Of a stretch of DNA of 33,137 nt, positions 1-10,704 are shown one piece after another. The notes below the pieces were generated by a model, which made no database searches, was not told the origin of the DNA, and saw nothing but the letters and a program-made list of their open reading frames with translations. The stretch spans positions 1 to 33,137 of the forward strand of contig JAKSYS010000686.1 of the NCBI GenBank assembly GCA_022925895.1. Reading direction: 5' to 3'. This DNA comes from Fragilaria crotonensis (taxonomy: Eukaryota > Bacillariophyta > Fragilariophyceae > Fragilariales > Fragilariaceae). Position numbers and translations under genes: made by a program. The stretch's first letter is position 1. Each line of letters opens with the position of its first letter.

Positions 1-139
1 CAAATAAAAGAAAACATTTATCAAATACATGTCTGTAGGACACCCGTTCCAAAACACTAAAACACCTCACTCATGGTGACGGGGAGTGTCACTCCGACCT
101 TGAACACCGTCGACAGCACTCACATTTTTCTTTCAAGAT

Positions 140-1411
140 ATGGTCTTGTCCCCGGCTTCAACGTCGTCGCCTCAACGACAACATGGTACTTCCTGGGCAC
201 CATTCACATATACAATCTTGTTACTACTTCTCTCGTGCCACACGTACGCCGAGGTAGAATTCCCTTCTCTGATTGACGCCGATGATATCGCCTACTTTTT
301 CAACCAGAATGACTTGGAAGGGCTGCATTGGGCATTGTCGAACGTGTTCCAGCGATCCGAACGTAATCCCAACCCCGATTTAATTGTTCACAAACTTCCC
401 AAACAAATTATATCTCGAGGCGGTGGATCTACCTACACAACAGCCTACAAAATTAAGCAAGACATGGAACAGGCACAATATTTGGCCGACAACTTGGACG
501 ACACGGTGGATGCTGGAATCTTCCGTGATGCAGTACTCACCTATAGGAAGGTGCTGCACAATATTCCACCGCTTGATGAATTAGGACGAACTGCTGGACT
601 GTATTCTTTTCGACTCCCAGAAGATGCTGGTATCCACAGCATATATAACAAAGCGAGGCATCACACAGATTTTGATCAGCTCAAAGATGTTGATGGAAAC
701 GTTACGTCAATATTAAACCAGAAAATAGATACCAGCAAGATTCAACGCCAATGGTTCGGTGAGGAAAGGGATCATCCAAATCCTGGTGTCGTCGTTATTG
801 ATGATATTCTCTCCGACGCCGCATTGAAACGCATCCGCCAGCTCCTCCTCGAGTCGACTGTATGGTATCAAACAAAAACACCACTTCGATTCGGAGGATA
901 CGTCGGCGCCTACATCGACGACGGGCTTCACGATCGGATACTCCTGCAACTCACTTTTGAAATTCACAAGGCTTTCCCTCGTATTATGAAAGGAAATCCC
1001 CTCAAGTATTTGTGGGCCTACAAGTATGATTCAGAGTACACCGGCATCAATACTCATGCCGATGAAGCAGCTGTCAATGTTAATATCTGGTTGACGCCTG
1101 ATGACGCCAATTTGGATCCCACCAGTGGTGGTTTGATCATCTATACTGCAAAACCTCCACCGGATTGGCATTTTCAGGAGTACAATACCAACACGGAACG
1201 AGTCGTGGAAGAGCTGTTGAAACCAACCAACTTTGCCAACGTGACTGTTCCTCACCGCCAAAATCGTGCCGTTATGTTCGACTCTGCACTGTTTCATCAT
1301 TCCGATGCTTTCAACTTTAAGAAGGGCTATGAGAATCGGAGAATCAACCTAACAATTCTCTACGGTAGTATGGTGAAACATGCAAGGAGTGCGGGTGGGG
1401 AAGAGCTGTAG
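140..1411 (+). CDS. Secretory 2OG-Fe(II) oxygenase-like protein
   Basis: A 423-residue single-exon ORF starting at an ATG. Residues about 23-37 form a hydrophobic run (ILLLLLSC) ending near AEV, which reads as a signal peptide or anchor, so the product probably enters the secretory pathway. The C-terminal half looks like a double-stranded beta-helix 2-oxoglutarate/Fe(II) dioxygenase. It has an HxD pair (H306, D308 in THADEAAVNVNIW), a following SGG turn, a distal histidine (H386 or H387 in LFHHSD) and a downstream arginine (R400/R401 in RRINLTILYG) that would bind the 2-oxoglutarate carboxylate. The order and spacing fit prolyl-hydroxylase-like oxygenases. The N-terminal 230 residues match nothing I recognise. 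The substrate is unknown. The gene ends 36 bp before a converging weak ORF. Family assignment is good; specific function is open. Confidence 0.78.
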   Translation: MVLSPASTSSPQRQHGTSWAPFTYTILLLLLSCHTYAEVEFPSLIDADDIAYFFNQNDLEGLHWALSNVFQRSERNPNPDLIVHKLPKQIISRGGGSTYTTAYKIKQDMEQAQYLADNLDDTVDAGIFRDAVLTYRKVLHNIPPLDELGRTAGLYSFRLPEDAGIHSIYNKARHHTDFDQLKDVDGNVTSILNQKIDTSKIQRQWFGEERDHPNPGVVVIDDILSDAALKRIRQLLLESTVWYQTKTPLRFGGYVGAYIDDGLHDRILLQLTFEIHKAFPRIMKGNPLKYLWAYKYDSEYTGINTHADEAAVNVNIWLTPDDANLDPTSGGLIIYTAKPPPDWHFQEYNTNTERVVEELLKPTNFANVTVPHRQNRAVMFDSALFHHSDAFNFKKGYENRRINLTILYGSMVKHARSAGGEEL

Positions 1412-1447
1412 CAACGCCCATTTCGTTTTACTTTAGAGTGCCCTATC

Positions 1448-1867
1448 CTAAAAATGACCCATTAGTGTTGTGCGAGAGTCCTCCGAAGGCTTTCCACACT
1501 CTTGCCGCTTATCATCTTGAATCCAGATAACTGTTGAGGCGCCTGTAGGAGGTTCATCCCAGTACGCAATCCTCAACTTGACAGAGAGGAATAGCGAGCG
1601 GTAGACGGGCGCTTTGGTGCTGCGCTTCACTCTCCCGGTGAATACGCTGATTTCAACCCACGCATCACCATCACTTTTCCAGAACTCCTTAATGCATCTC
1701 GTCCGCGCACTTGGCTTTGGAATGAAGTCGTCCTTCAACTCCTTAGAATACGTTTCCCAATGCTCTTTGGTGATGAGGACAGGTTCACCAGCCTTAAGTG
1801 TGGGGTTTGCCTCAGCCCTGACTTTTGCCTGCGGTGGGAGACCGCGTCGTTTCAGAAAGCCTTTCAT
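1448..1867 (-). CDS. Hypothetical protein, weak orphan ORF
   Basis: A 139-codon ORF with a genuine ATG, converging on the oxygenase gene with 36 bp between them. The composition looks protein-like: mixed charged and hydrophobic residues, no low complexity, and basic ends (MKGFLKRRG at the start). I recognise no domain. A second open stretch in another frame (down to 1864) ends in a stop that overlaps its ATG, so the region could be a decayed longer gene or a missed exon. It could also be a chance ORF. No function is proposed. Confidence 0.33.
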   Translation of the reverse strand: MKGFLKRRGLPPQAKVRAEANPTLKAGEPVLITKEHWETYSKELKDDFIPKPSARTRCIKEFWKSDGDAWVEISVFTGRVKRSTKAPVYRSLFLSVKLRIAYWDEPPTGASTVIWIQDDKRQECGKPSEDSRTTLMGHF

Positions 1868-2588
1868 AGTCGATAATGCTTTGAGGTGATGATGTCGTAT
1901 TTTTGGCAGTCCTTCATTGTGATACTTCTTGGTTCAAGGTGACTTTGGTTCACAAAACGGAGCGAGAACGAGACGCTTCCGCGTGTTGAACGGGTTTCAA
2001 AGTGTTGTGATCCTGAAAATCGAACCTCATAAAGTTGCACGCTAGCGATGGTGGGAATATCCACGCACCTCAGTCGGGCTTCATGATATCGTGAAAGCGC
2101 GGCCCATATCTAAGCAATGTTACAAATGATCATTTCTTGCACCACTATTTCAAACAAATGAAAGAACTCCTGGTATACGTCGATCGTGATACAGCGGATC
2201 CACAAACGCTGAGACGGGGCCTTCGCTCAGAACGCAGCCACACAGCGTAGATAACGCAAAACTACCACCAGGTACTTCAAGGCATACGATTCCTTCTCCC
2301 CAACGATTCCCAATTTGATCTAATATTAAAAGGACGACACGACACTTTCAGCCCTAACATATTCACCTACGGCGATCTGCCAGCTCTTGACATCGACGCC
2401 ATCTGAGATCATCGCAACGGTCGATGGCCCAATGTTTCTCCACTTCATTAACGAGTTCACATCGAAGAACTCTTTTGCGCACTTCTCTCTCCTGCGTGGG
2501 TTCCAGTTTTTGCCTCGTGCCTTGCTGCAAGTATTTAAACTCAGGCTCTTGCAAGATAGTAGTAGCATATTATCGCTTTCGGGTCGCG
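1868..2588. other. Intergenic stretch, no supported gene
   Basis: About 720 bp between the orphan ORF and the PANTS-like gene. Open frames here are short and start at GTG or TTG rather than ATG, for example 2326-2622 on the minus strand. None resembles a known family. A faint Cys-Lys-Glu-Phe similarity between the 2326-2622 reading and the 1448-1867 ORF is too short to support relatedness. I see no repeat or RNA gene. Confidence 0.5.
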
Positions 2589-2882
2589 TTACGACCAGCC
2601 TGGCTTTTCTTTCAAATCCCAAATCATTCCTGCAGTTGGTGAATTTTTTAGATCACTTCCCAAGCTCTTTCGATAATGGGTCTGAGCAATAAGTGCCTCT
2701 GCGTCTGCGCGAGATTTAACCAGCTTGGCCTTCATGGCAATCTGAAGGTCGTTCCACTGCTTCGAACACCCTTCAAACTTGCCATATCGATATAATCTGT
2801 CTCGTTGGTAGCGTGAACCTATGCAACGGCTCCACTCATCAAAGAAGAGAAACATATCAACGACGTTGTTGTCTTGTGGCAT
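2589..2882 (-). CDS. PANTS-like / DUF3128 small protein
   Basis: A 97-residue protein starting at MPQDNN. The core has the pattern of the DUF3128/PANTS-like (C22orf39, yeast Emi1) family: an aromatic-acidic start (FFDEW), Cys20, then YQRDRLYRYG, Cys39, and KQWNDL. The C-terminus has an IWDL segment (Trp88) before KEKPGW. Known relatives are small Cys-containing proteins, and yeast Emi1 is linked to mitochondrial function. I chose the internal ATG at 2882 because the 91 codons upstream in the same frame are low-quality sequence full of GTAC repeats and are outside the family match. The gene is divergent to the LYR gene at 3317, with 434 bp between the starts. Family call from memory of the motif; exact role unknown. 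Confidence 0.72.
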   Translation of the reverse strand: MPQDNNVVDMFLFFDEWSRCIGSRYQRDRLYRYGKFEGCSKQWNDLQIAMKAKLVKSRADAEALIAQTHYRKSLGSDLKNSPTAGMIWDLKEKPGWS

Positions 2883-3013
2883 TGCAACAGGTTGCAGTCT
2901 TCGCGATTGTGACGACAGGGGGGTGTTGTATGCATAGTGTGCGTGTACGCATACTTTGTAATAGGAAGAGGACAGAGGACCGTTGGTTGTAAACTGAACA
3001 GTATGGAGCAATA

Positions 3014-3177
3014 CTAGTACAGCAGTACTCGTACCGGAGGATGGTAGTACGCTGATCCAAGTACTCGTACTGGTACTCCAGTACACAAGTAGATGCTTAC
3101 AGAAGGGCGAGTACATACAAGTACTGAGAAACAGCCCCCTTAGTACTGAAGCCACTTCTTAGACAAGTACGAGTACT
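3014..3177. repeat. GTAC-rich array between divergent genes
   Basis: Thirteen GTAC tetranucleotides lie within about 165 bp, mostly spaced 5-12 nt apart with variable joining bases (for example GTACTCGTACTGGTACTCC). Random sequence would give fewer than one. The array lies between the PANTS-like and LYR gene starts, so it overlaps both promoters. Confidence 0.8.
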
Positions 3178-3316
3178 CGGAATAGCGTGCCACTTCTAAA
3201 AATGACGGTATTTCTCACGACGAGAGCAGGGCAAATCGACATCGCACCAGGCTTGACTACTCGTACCAGGTGAGCGATCAACTTCAGGAGGCGACTAGAA
3301 ACAACTGCGCCCGAGA

Positions 3317-3634
3317 ATGTCTTCACCATCAATTGCAAGCACAACGTTGCTGTCTCTGTATCGACGCTTGCTTCGTTCGGCGGCCAGTTTTCCGTCGAAG
3401 AATCGAACTGGGATCTATCAAGCCATCCAACAGGAGTTTCGTGAAAATGTTGGTCTCGACCCTTCTGATGAAGAGACGAAGAAAAAAGTTGAGATGGCCC
3501 TCAAGGGTTTGACTCAACTGCGTCAATTCGATGTAACGCAGATGGCGGGAGGGAAATTGAATGATCCAACCTGGAAAGTTAGTATGGAGCAGAATCCTAT
3601 GCCATCGCCTCCAAATTTCCAACGAAAACAGTAA
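3317..3634 (+). CDS. LYR-motif (Complex1_LYR) protein
   Basis: A 105-residue ORF from an ATG. The LYR tripeptide is at residues 14-16 (LLSLYRRLLR), followed by an amphipathic helix, a basic stretch, the QQEFREN segment and a final helix ending LRQFD. This is the usual layout of the LYR superfamily: small, mostly mitochondrial adaptor proteins that serve in Fe-S cluster transfer or respiratory complex assembly, binding the acyl carrier protein through the LYR helix and a downstream Phe. Length is typical. Which subfamily (LYRM4/ISD11, an SDH or complex III assembly factor, or other) cannot be decided from the sequence. The C-terminal 30 residues are Pro/Asn-rich and probably disordered. The gene converges on clathrin, ending 154 bp away. 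Confidence 0.83.
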   Translation: MSSPSIASTTLLSLYRRLLRSAASFPSKNRTGIYQAIQQEFRENVGLDPSDEETKKKVEMALKGLTQLRQFDVTQMAGGKLNDPTWKVSMEQNPMPSPPNFQRKQ

Positions 3635-3788
3635 TTTATGACACTCGACAACCTTCGTAAACAATTCTCTTCGAGATTTCTAAATACGTTAATGCAAGGT
3701 ACGCCTGCGTTCACCCACACTTCTAGAAATAGTAATAATATAAAAAGGAATCAAGCTTGAATCACACCAGCATATATTGATCGCGCCC

Positions 3789-6700
3789 TTACATGCTAGG
3801 CATCATTCCAGGCATGCCACCGTTAGGCATCATTCCAGGCATTTGAGGCTGCTGAGGAACTCCAAAGCTCGACATGTCAATACCGACGGCACCGCCCATC
3901 GGCATGGCTGTTGGCATAGGAATTCCCCCAGCACCGTTCTCAATCATGAGCATTCCCGAACCGAACGCACCCAGAGTTCCGTACGTTTGGGCGATAGAGT
4001 TCTGTTGGTCGTCCTCCTTGGGTGGAGCAGTGCGTTCCTCCAGCTTCTTCAAACGCATATGAGTGTGGCGGAAGGTCTGGATGAAAAACGGCATGATGAA
4101 GTTGTGGTAGCCATTGATCCAGCCCAACTCCAGAGCGACATCAGGGCTGACGTGTGCGTAGCAAGTGTAGAGAGCAGCGCAGAAGCATTCCTTCTCGGAT
4201 GTCTCGCAGAAGAAACGAAGTAAGCCTTCAATAATCGCACTGTCGGTCGACTCGTTGGCTGTGTCGATACAGTCCTTCCACATACGATCGTTCTTGGAGA
4301 GCTCGATCGATTGAGACCACTTCTTGTTACATCTGTACACATACGCCGAGATTCGACGGAATTCAAGCAATTCGTGCGTTGCGAGTTTGGCAGCCAGGGC
4401 AATCATGTTGAAATTGTTGAAGCCGTCAATGGACTTTCTCAGAGCCTCGTAGTCCTCGTCTTCCACGTACAGTTCGTTCAGAGCCTCATTCACGTGGCTG
4501 AGGTTGTATTTCTGAACAGACTTCATGTAAGCCTGACCAAGCTGGAGAGCCCAATCACCCGTACGTCTCAATTGACTGACCACGCGTGAATGGTCGATGT
4601 TCTGCTCCAGCACATCCATCAGGCGAGTAAACAAAGTGGGATGCGTAGTAAGGTAGTAACCCACAGCCTTGTACATAACCTCAGCGTTGCGAACCTTGAC
4701 AATTGCGTCCAGGAACAGGTCATTGTCCCAAGCGCTGGCGCGCTCCATCATTATCTTGACGGCACTGTCGTGCTCTTTGTTCTGCATATAAAGGTATACG
4801 GCAGGGGAGAAAAGACGTGCACGCTCGCAAGCGCGGACGACCTTAGACACATTAAGTTTTGTAAAGAAGATCTTGCAGTGCTCCATGACCTTAGTGGGAA
4901 CGTGCTTGGTATAGAGAACACCGAGTTCAGTGAAAATTCCAACATGAGCATCTTCAAGCCCAATTCCTTGTTCGAACAAGGCGACAACATGAGTGAAGTG
5001 CCCCAAGTCAGAATAGTAAGTGACCACTTCATCAACATGATCAGGGTACTTAATGACTTCAAGGCCGCAAATGGACGCAAGTCTAAACTCCTCGGCACGC
5101 AGACAGGCGAAACACACGTGTTTCCAGGTGGAAACATTGTTCGCCTTAGTCGCCGCAGCAACAGCCTCTCTGTACTCCTCGAGGTGAATGTGACAGAGAG
5201 CCAGTTTGGAGTTATTGTTGATGTTGATAAACAAGATCTTCGCAGCCTGGTAGAGACCTTCGGAGAAGCAACGGTCTCCAATAGTCTGGATGTTGGACAC
5301 ATTTGGCCCGTTGACGAACACCTCCATCTCAGTCAAGTTATTCGTCTTGGCGTAAGCGTAGATGAGCTCAGTATCAACAAGGTTTTCTTGAAGAGTCTTG
5401 CGAGCCATCTTGAGGTACGGAATGACCTCAGCCCAGATCTCGGCGTCGTTGGCAGCTTCGCAAACCTTGACATATTCGCTTGGGTCGTCAGCGTGGATGA
5501 ACGACTCGATGGCATCAGCAGGGAATTTCTCCTCGAGTTGAGCCTTACCAAGCTTCGACCACACGGGCTTTTCGTCGCATTGAGTGGCGTAAGTCTTGGC
5601 GCGGTCGAGATCCTTCATACAGTCAACCAGTACACCAATAGCAAGAACTTGTAGCTCCACTTGCTCGTCCTTGTCCTGAGTGTGTTCTGGCTTCGAGAAC
5701 TTGACATAAATGCTGTAACCTTCCTCGTAGAGCATGTGGCTCTCAGAGACACAGATCAGAGCGATGTCCTTGGCATCGAAGTTGTCAAGCTGGTCAATGT
5801 ACCCTGAGACACGAGAAGGGTCGGCACGTATGGCTGTAAGGATGAGCAGGTTCTGGAGATTTTTGTTGTCTGAGAAGTCCGATCCCTGGAGCACGATGCG
5901 CTCGAGAAGAACGATGAGCTCGCCAGGAAGGTCTGCAGCCATAAATGCCTTGACAGTGCAAGAGACTTCGTCGGCATTGGTGCTCTCCGGCAGAGCCCAC
6001 TCCACTATCTGATCGATTAGTTGGCGACGCTGTGGGTCTTCCGTACCTGCATCGTCTTCTCTGGTCAAAACCTTCGACCACAAATCCAGGTCTTGCCTCT
6101 CAACAAGGTACTTCGCGAGATCCCGGTAAAGTCCGTGGGTGTGGCAAACCTGGATAAGCTGATCGTCACACTCCCCAGCTCCCTTTTTGTAAGCAATGAA
6201 AGCAAGTTGAGGGTCGAGGGCCTCGCAATAAGGACCAAGAACCTTTGGATCGTAGAACATATTATTCAGGAGGAACGACTTCGGGTCTCTGTTGAGCGTA
6301 ATGTAAATCTTTCCGAGGGCGTTGTGAGTGCCAGGCTCGATGCTGCCAGTGGCCACACGAGCCTCTAGCCAAGGCTGGAGCAAACGCAAACGGTTGCGAG
6401 TTTCAGCAATCTCAACAAGCTCATCGACAGGACAAGCAGTTCCGACGGCCATGAGAATGCGCTTGATGAAGTCTTCGTTAGCACCAACATCAAAGAGCTT
6501 GCCAACGACCTGTGGGGTCTTCGCGGGAGACACTTTGGTCACATAAACCTCAATGTATGTCAACAGACTGTTGTTGTAGAGGTAATCAGTAAGCTCGTCG
6601 ACGAAGTCGAAGCGGTCGCAGACGTGAATGAGGGGGCGTGGGTCTGGAAGTTTTGCTCCCTTCAAGTACTCTTTCACCTCTTCAGGAACGTAGATGTTCG

Positions 6701-9375
6701 AATCGCGGCAGACGCGCTCAGCTTCCTTGAATTGTCCTAGCATGCAGGATGCCTGGATGTATTTGAAATGAACAAATGCATCCTCGGAAAAATTGACGAT
6801 GGCACCAAGGTAATAATAGAGGCCCTCAATTGCCTTATTCTGTTCGAAAACCTCAATCAGGTGTTGAGATCCGAGTTCGTCGTGGTACTTTTTAGCTACT
6901 TCAACGCATGTCTGCATGTTCTGAGGACCTCGAGACATCATATCCTTGAGCAGAGAGATTGACTGCTCTCGGGTTAGCTTGCCGAAGTAACTGACAACGA
7001 ACTCAGGGTTCATCTGGTGGCTGTTCTTGAACACACGCTTGATGTCATTGATTTCAGTGTAATGTTCAGCGGCACGCTGCCACATGCCTGCGCGTTCGCA
7101 AAGCTTTCCTATGTGCGGGCGATCATAGTGCGTCAAAATACCTTGTGACAGAATTGCGTCAGCGACTTGAGGGGCTCCTCCGATAATATTGATTTCGAGA
7201 AGTTTGGTCTGTAGATACGCATGCTCTGGCTGGTTGTTCTTCAATGCCTCAAGGAGGAAGGCAGTAGTCTCCTGAACTCGGTTGCTGCTCAAAAAGGCTT
7301 CGGCTGTTGCTTGGATGTCGATGAGCGGTCCGCCTTCAGCATTGACAAGGCCCTTCGCAAGATCAAGGGCACCAGGTGGGTTGGACGCAAGTAATTGGCT
7401 CAACATGGTGGAGTAGTCCATCTGGAATCCAACACTAGTGGCGTAAGGGACGATCTTGTCGTATTCCCCGCGATGAACCATGCATTGAATTGCTTTCGGG
7501 TGACACTCAGCGCGTAGATAGACGGACAAGGCCATGGCAGCGTCCATGGGCATGATGAGGTCACCGAGAAGCTCAGAGCATTGAAGCTTGTCATCCTTCA
7601 GCCATTTCTCCATGAGCTGAGGGCGGCCCTGTTGGAGGACTGGCTTCGCTAGTTCAATACTTTCTTGTTCGTTCAACTTCCCGCTCTCCAATAGGGTTGA
7701 GAAATATTGGAATACAGGTTGCGGTTGCCCGGGTTGAGCAGGAATCTGCTGGAATCGAGCAATCGTACCAGGAGTACGCAAGACTCCGCCCGAGGAAGCA
7801 ACAAGCTTAGCAGCCCCCAACACGTCACCAGTTTGAATCAAGCGTTCAAATTCAGCCATGTACAAGTTCTCAGCACCAGGCAAGCCAAGACGACCAGCAA
7901 CCTTGATGGCAAGATCATTGTCGCGAAGTGTTGACGTGATGTAAGGAACGAGCGCCTGACCGTTGAGCTGTAAGCGGAAGACCTGGCCCTTGCGAACGGT
8001 GATTCCGAAGATAGCCCCTGTCGACTCCTGTGCACATGTGACGAAGACAGTATCCTGGGTGACCCTAGCGCGATACATAGTCTTCCCTGTGTGGATATCA
8101 AACATGTAGCAGTATCCCATCTTAGTCAAAAGGTACGCGATGTCATTCTTTGGATCAATGACGAGACTGACAGGGAAATCACCCGCAGCATCGGCAGGGA
8201 TAGGAATTGCGGTCGGTGGGAGGCGGAATGGTGGTCCCAAAGCAGGGTCTCTGCCAACTTCCATCACGAAGAGCTTGGGAGGTTCACCTGGTGGGCTCGT
8301 CGCCTTCTTCTCGTGGAATACGAGGACCTGCGCAGGATCAGGACGCCCGGCGATCGTGAGACAACAAAAAGAGGCAGCGTGACCTTCGAGAGGTTGAGAC
8401 ACCTTCTTCTCGATGCTGTACAACTGCATGTTACCATTGACAACACCTCCAGCACCAGCAGAGATACCACCAAGGACACACCACTTGTTGTCGGGAGACA
8501 CCTTGTAGTTGATGATCTGACAGCCTGGTCCCAGTGTCTGGTGACGATCGAAGACCTTCACAGGAGGGTTGGCGTCTTCCATGGACCAATGGTACACTGC
8601 CGTGGCAGTGACGAGACCAAGGTTTGCAACCGACGTCCACTTCCAAAACACCAGCGGCTCAGGCATAGTGTGAGACTTCACCTTTGCCTTAGCATCAAGG
8701 TTGAAGATCTGCAAGGTAGTTCCTGATCTCAAAGCGAGAACGTTGGTGACAGGATTCATGATCGCAGCTTCGGCCTGAATCGGGCGCCTTGTGACTTGTG
8801 CACCGTTCTGCAGATCAACTAGGGTAACCTGCGTTGGTTCGACACACACAATCCACTTATCGGATTCCATCGTAGTGCTGCCATGCTTGATGGATGCCTC
8901 AGGGACACCGAGTTGTTGAAGCTGTATTAATGTGGAGAGAAGCGTGTTAGAATATCGCAGCGTCGACGGTATAATGGCAACACCACCTTCAACAGCAAGG
9001 TAATCATCGCACAGCCATGTGAATAAACTCGATGATCCACTCAATGCAAGCTTTCATCGCTCCTGCAACACGTATCACGACTGATTTCTAGGTACCAACG
9101 TCATTTTGAATCCACACTCGATCGCGCCTTCCACCACGATCTATTGCTCCGCCTCGTTTGCTCTACTCAGTCTCTATTTCTTGCGCATGTTGGCCCATAA
9201 ACGTAGCAATAACGTCACACGGAGATATATGAAGGTGGATTACTGCTTCGCACATTTTCGCCTACGGAATCTCCGCGTAGCTTGTGGTATGTCGCAACGG
9301 CAATCCATTGGCGGGCACCAGCAATGCACAGTGACTTACATTCAGCGCTTCATTGAAAATCACTGGAACGGACAT
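3789..9375 (-). CDS. Clathrin heavy chain (two exons)
   Basis: Spliced model: exon 1 at 9375-9340 (12 codons), intron 9339-8922, exon 2 at 8921-3789; 1722 residues, close to the usual ~1675-1700. The N-terminal propeller follows clathrin closely (MESDKW, RRPI, MNP, LALR, LQIFNLDAKAKVKSH, MPEPLVFWKW, VYHWS, FDRH, GNMQLYS, AASFCC). The legs show the clathrin heavy chain repeats throughout (for example GANEDFIKRIL, ETRNRLRLL). The product forms triskelia coating vesicles at the trans-Golgi, endosomes and plasma membrane. The tail ends in a Met/Gly/Pro-rich stretch. Exon 2 has no ATG at its open 5' end; its extra 41 codons upstream of LQQLGV start at TTG and are read as intron. Exon 1 encodes MSVPVIFNEALN, which aligns without gaps to the animal N-terminal pattern (Pro, three residues, Phe-x-Glu, Leu). 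Confidence 0.95.
8922..9339 (-). other. Clathrin heavy chain intron 1
   Basis: A 418-nt phase-0 intron. The donor is GTAAGT (9339-9334). The branch motif is CTAAC (8950-8946), about 25 nt before the acceptor. A pyrimidine-rich tract follows, and the acceptor ends TAATACAG (8922). Splicing joins codon 12 (AAT) to CTT of LQQLGV. The Era intron has the same branch and acceptor, which supports the model. Confidence 0.85.
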
Positions 9376-10704
9376 GATTCCAGGTGTAGATAATGTCGGT
9401 AACTACACGCAGAAGGATTGAGAATTGGGTGAAAGCTTTACGAGATGGGATAACTCGATCTGCTTCAAAGGCAGTTCTCAATCTTTTGGCAATGCTCCGG
9501 TGAGGCGATGACTTTGGAAACTGAAAGGAGGCACACGGAAGGATCGGATCCGGCCTGCCGAACGCCGCACAAATATGCCAACGGTCGTAGGAAGGATCTT
9601 AGTCAGGGATACGTTTAATATCCGTTGAGTGTGAGTGTGAAGGGTGAACAGTGAACAACACACAACTTTCGAGTTTGTTTGTTCTACGTATCACATGTAC
9701 TCGAGCTACCGTTCTACCGGTACAGTAGCCGACAGTATTGTACACGTTGTACCTGGCAAGAGGTACAAGTGTACTATACTCGTACGTGGTACCAGGTACG
9801 TGAAACCTGAACCACCCCTACGGTCAATGTTTGAGGAGAAGCACGATCGGCGGCGCACCTTCGGTGCACGCAATGACACTATCCTGCGTCATCTCTACAA
9901 ATGCGCGTACGTGTAGGGGGTCTAGTAGCGTTCACGTAACGTGGGTATTGTGTACTCGGAGTACTGGAGTATGGATAAGATGGATATGAGAGGGGTGCAA
10001 AGAGTGCGTACCGGTACCAGTTCTACCGTACAGTCCTTTCATCATAAGCACAAATGACATGAACAGTAGGTCTACCAGCTACAAGTACCAGGTACTACCT
10101 GTTTGTATGTACTGGTACTGTATAGACCAGTGGCGTCCACTACAAACTACCGATACCAGTATTCCGATTTCTTTTCTCTAGAGATACCCCTGCACAGTAC
10201 TACTACTACGATTACGACTACCGGTATGATACTATGTAGTACAACTGTAGCAGGTTGTTAAATGAAACATACCAACATATGAACATATTCATACCTGAAT
10301 GATAGTTTTAACGTTGGAACGTTCGACGCCAGTACTAGACTACTGGTATGCATACTGGTTGAAAGACGTACTCAGCATCTCGCAACTCGCAACTCGCAAC
10401 ATGAGATGCCTACTTGCAATACTACTTGTACTCGTATGCTTGATACTGTACGAAATGCTACTATGTACAGTAGTCGGACTGCCAGTAGTGTAGCGAACAC
10501 AGACCACTGACACACTGACACCACCCAAAATTCAAAACTCGAACTCGCAACTCGGACTCCGCCTGTTCTGATTTCTGATGATGTGATTCCGGGCACAGCT
10601 TCAAGGGTGTCCAGCGATGCCGAGATCAAAGTATCATTGATCACATGACACTTCTTCCCGCTTTATGGGGCGTACTGAACAAACACCAGCCGTAGACTCT
10701 TGTG
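9376..10704. repeat. Divergent intergenic region with GTAC-rich arrays
   Basis: 1.33 kb between the divergent clathrin and Era starts. From about 9700 to 10460 there are roughly 27 GTAC tetranucleotides, several times the chance expectation, in loose clusters (9720-9800, 9900-10020, 10080-10120, 10330-10470). A short tandem CTCGCAA triplicate is at 10379-10399. Open frames here (for example 9644-9916 and 10299-10493) are translated repeats and are not called. Both promoters must lie in this stretch; I see no unambiguous TATA element. Confidence 0.7.

Noticed and set aside
2326-2622. Minus-strand frame overlapping the PANTS-like C-terminus
   Set aside because: Starts at TTG, matches no family, and overlaps a gene with better evidence.
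2883-3155. N-terminal extension of the PANTS-like protein
   Set aside because: The sequence is translated GTAC repeat outside the family's normal length. The internal ATG at 2882 gives a typical protein.
4590-5654. 354-codon plus-strand open frame inside clathrin
   Set aside because: It is the antisense shadow of a conserved coding sequence, with no domain of its own.
8922-9044. Extension of the clathrin frame upstream of LQQLGV to a TTG at 9044
   Set aside because: It has no ATG, does not resemble clathrin, and contains a good branch point and acceptor. It is read as intron.
9690-10460. CRISPR-like array
   Set aside because: GTAC words have irregular spacing and no constant repeat or spacer unit, and the window is eukaryotic.
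9644-10528. Several 60-95 codon frames in the clathrin-Era interval
   Set aside because: They are translated GTAC repeats (Val-Tyr/Ser-Thr/Leu-Val runs) with no conserved feature.
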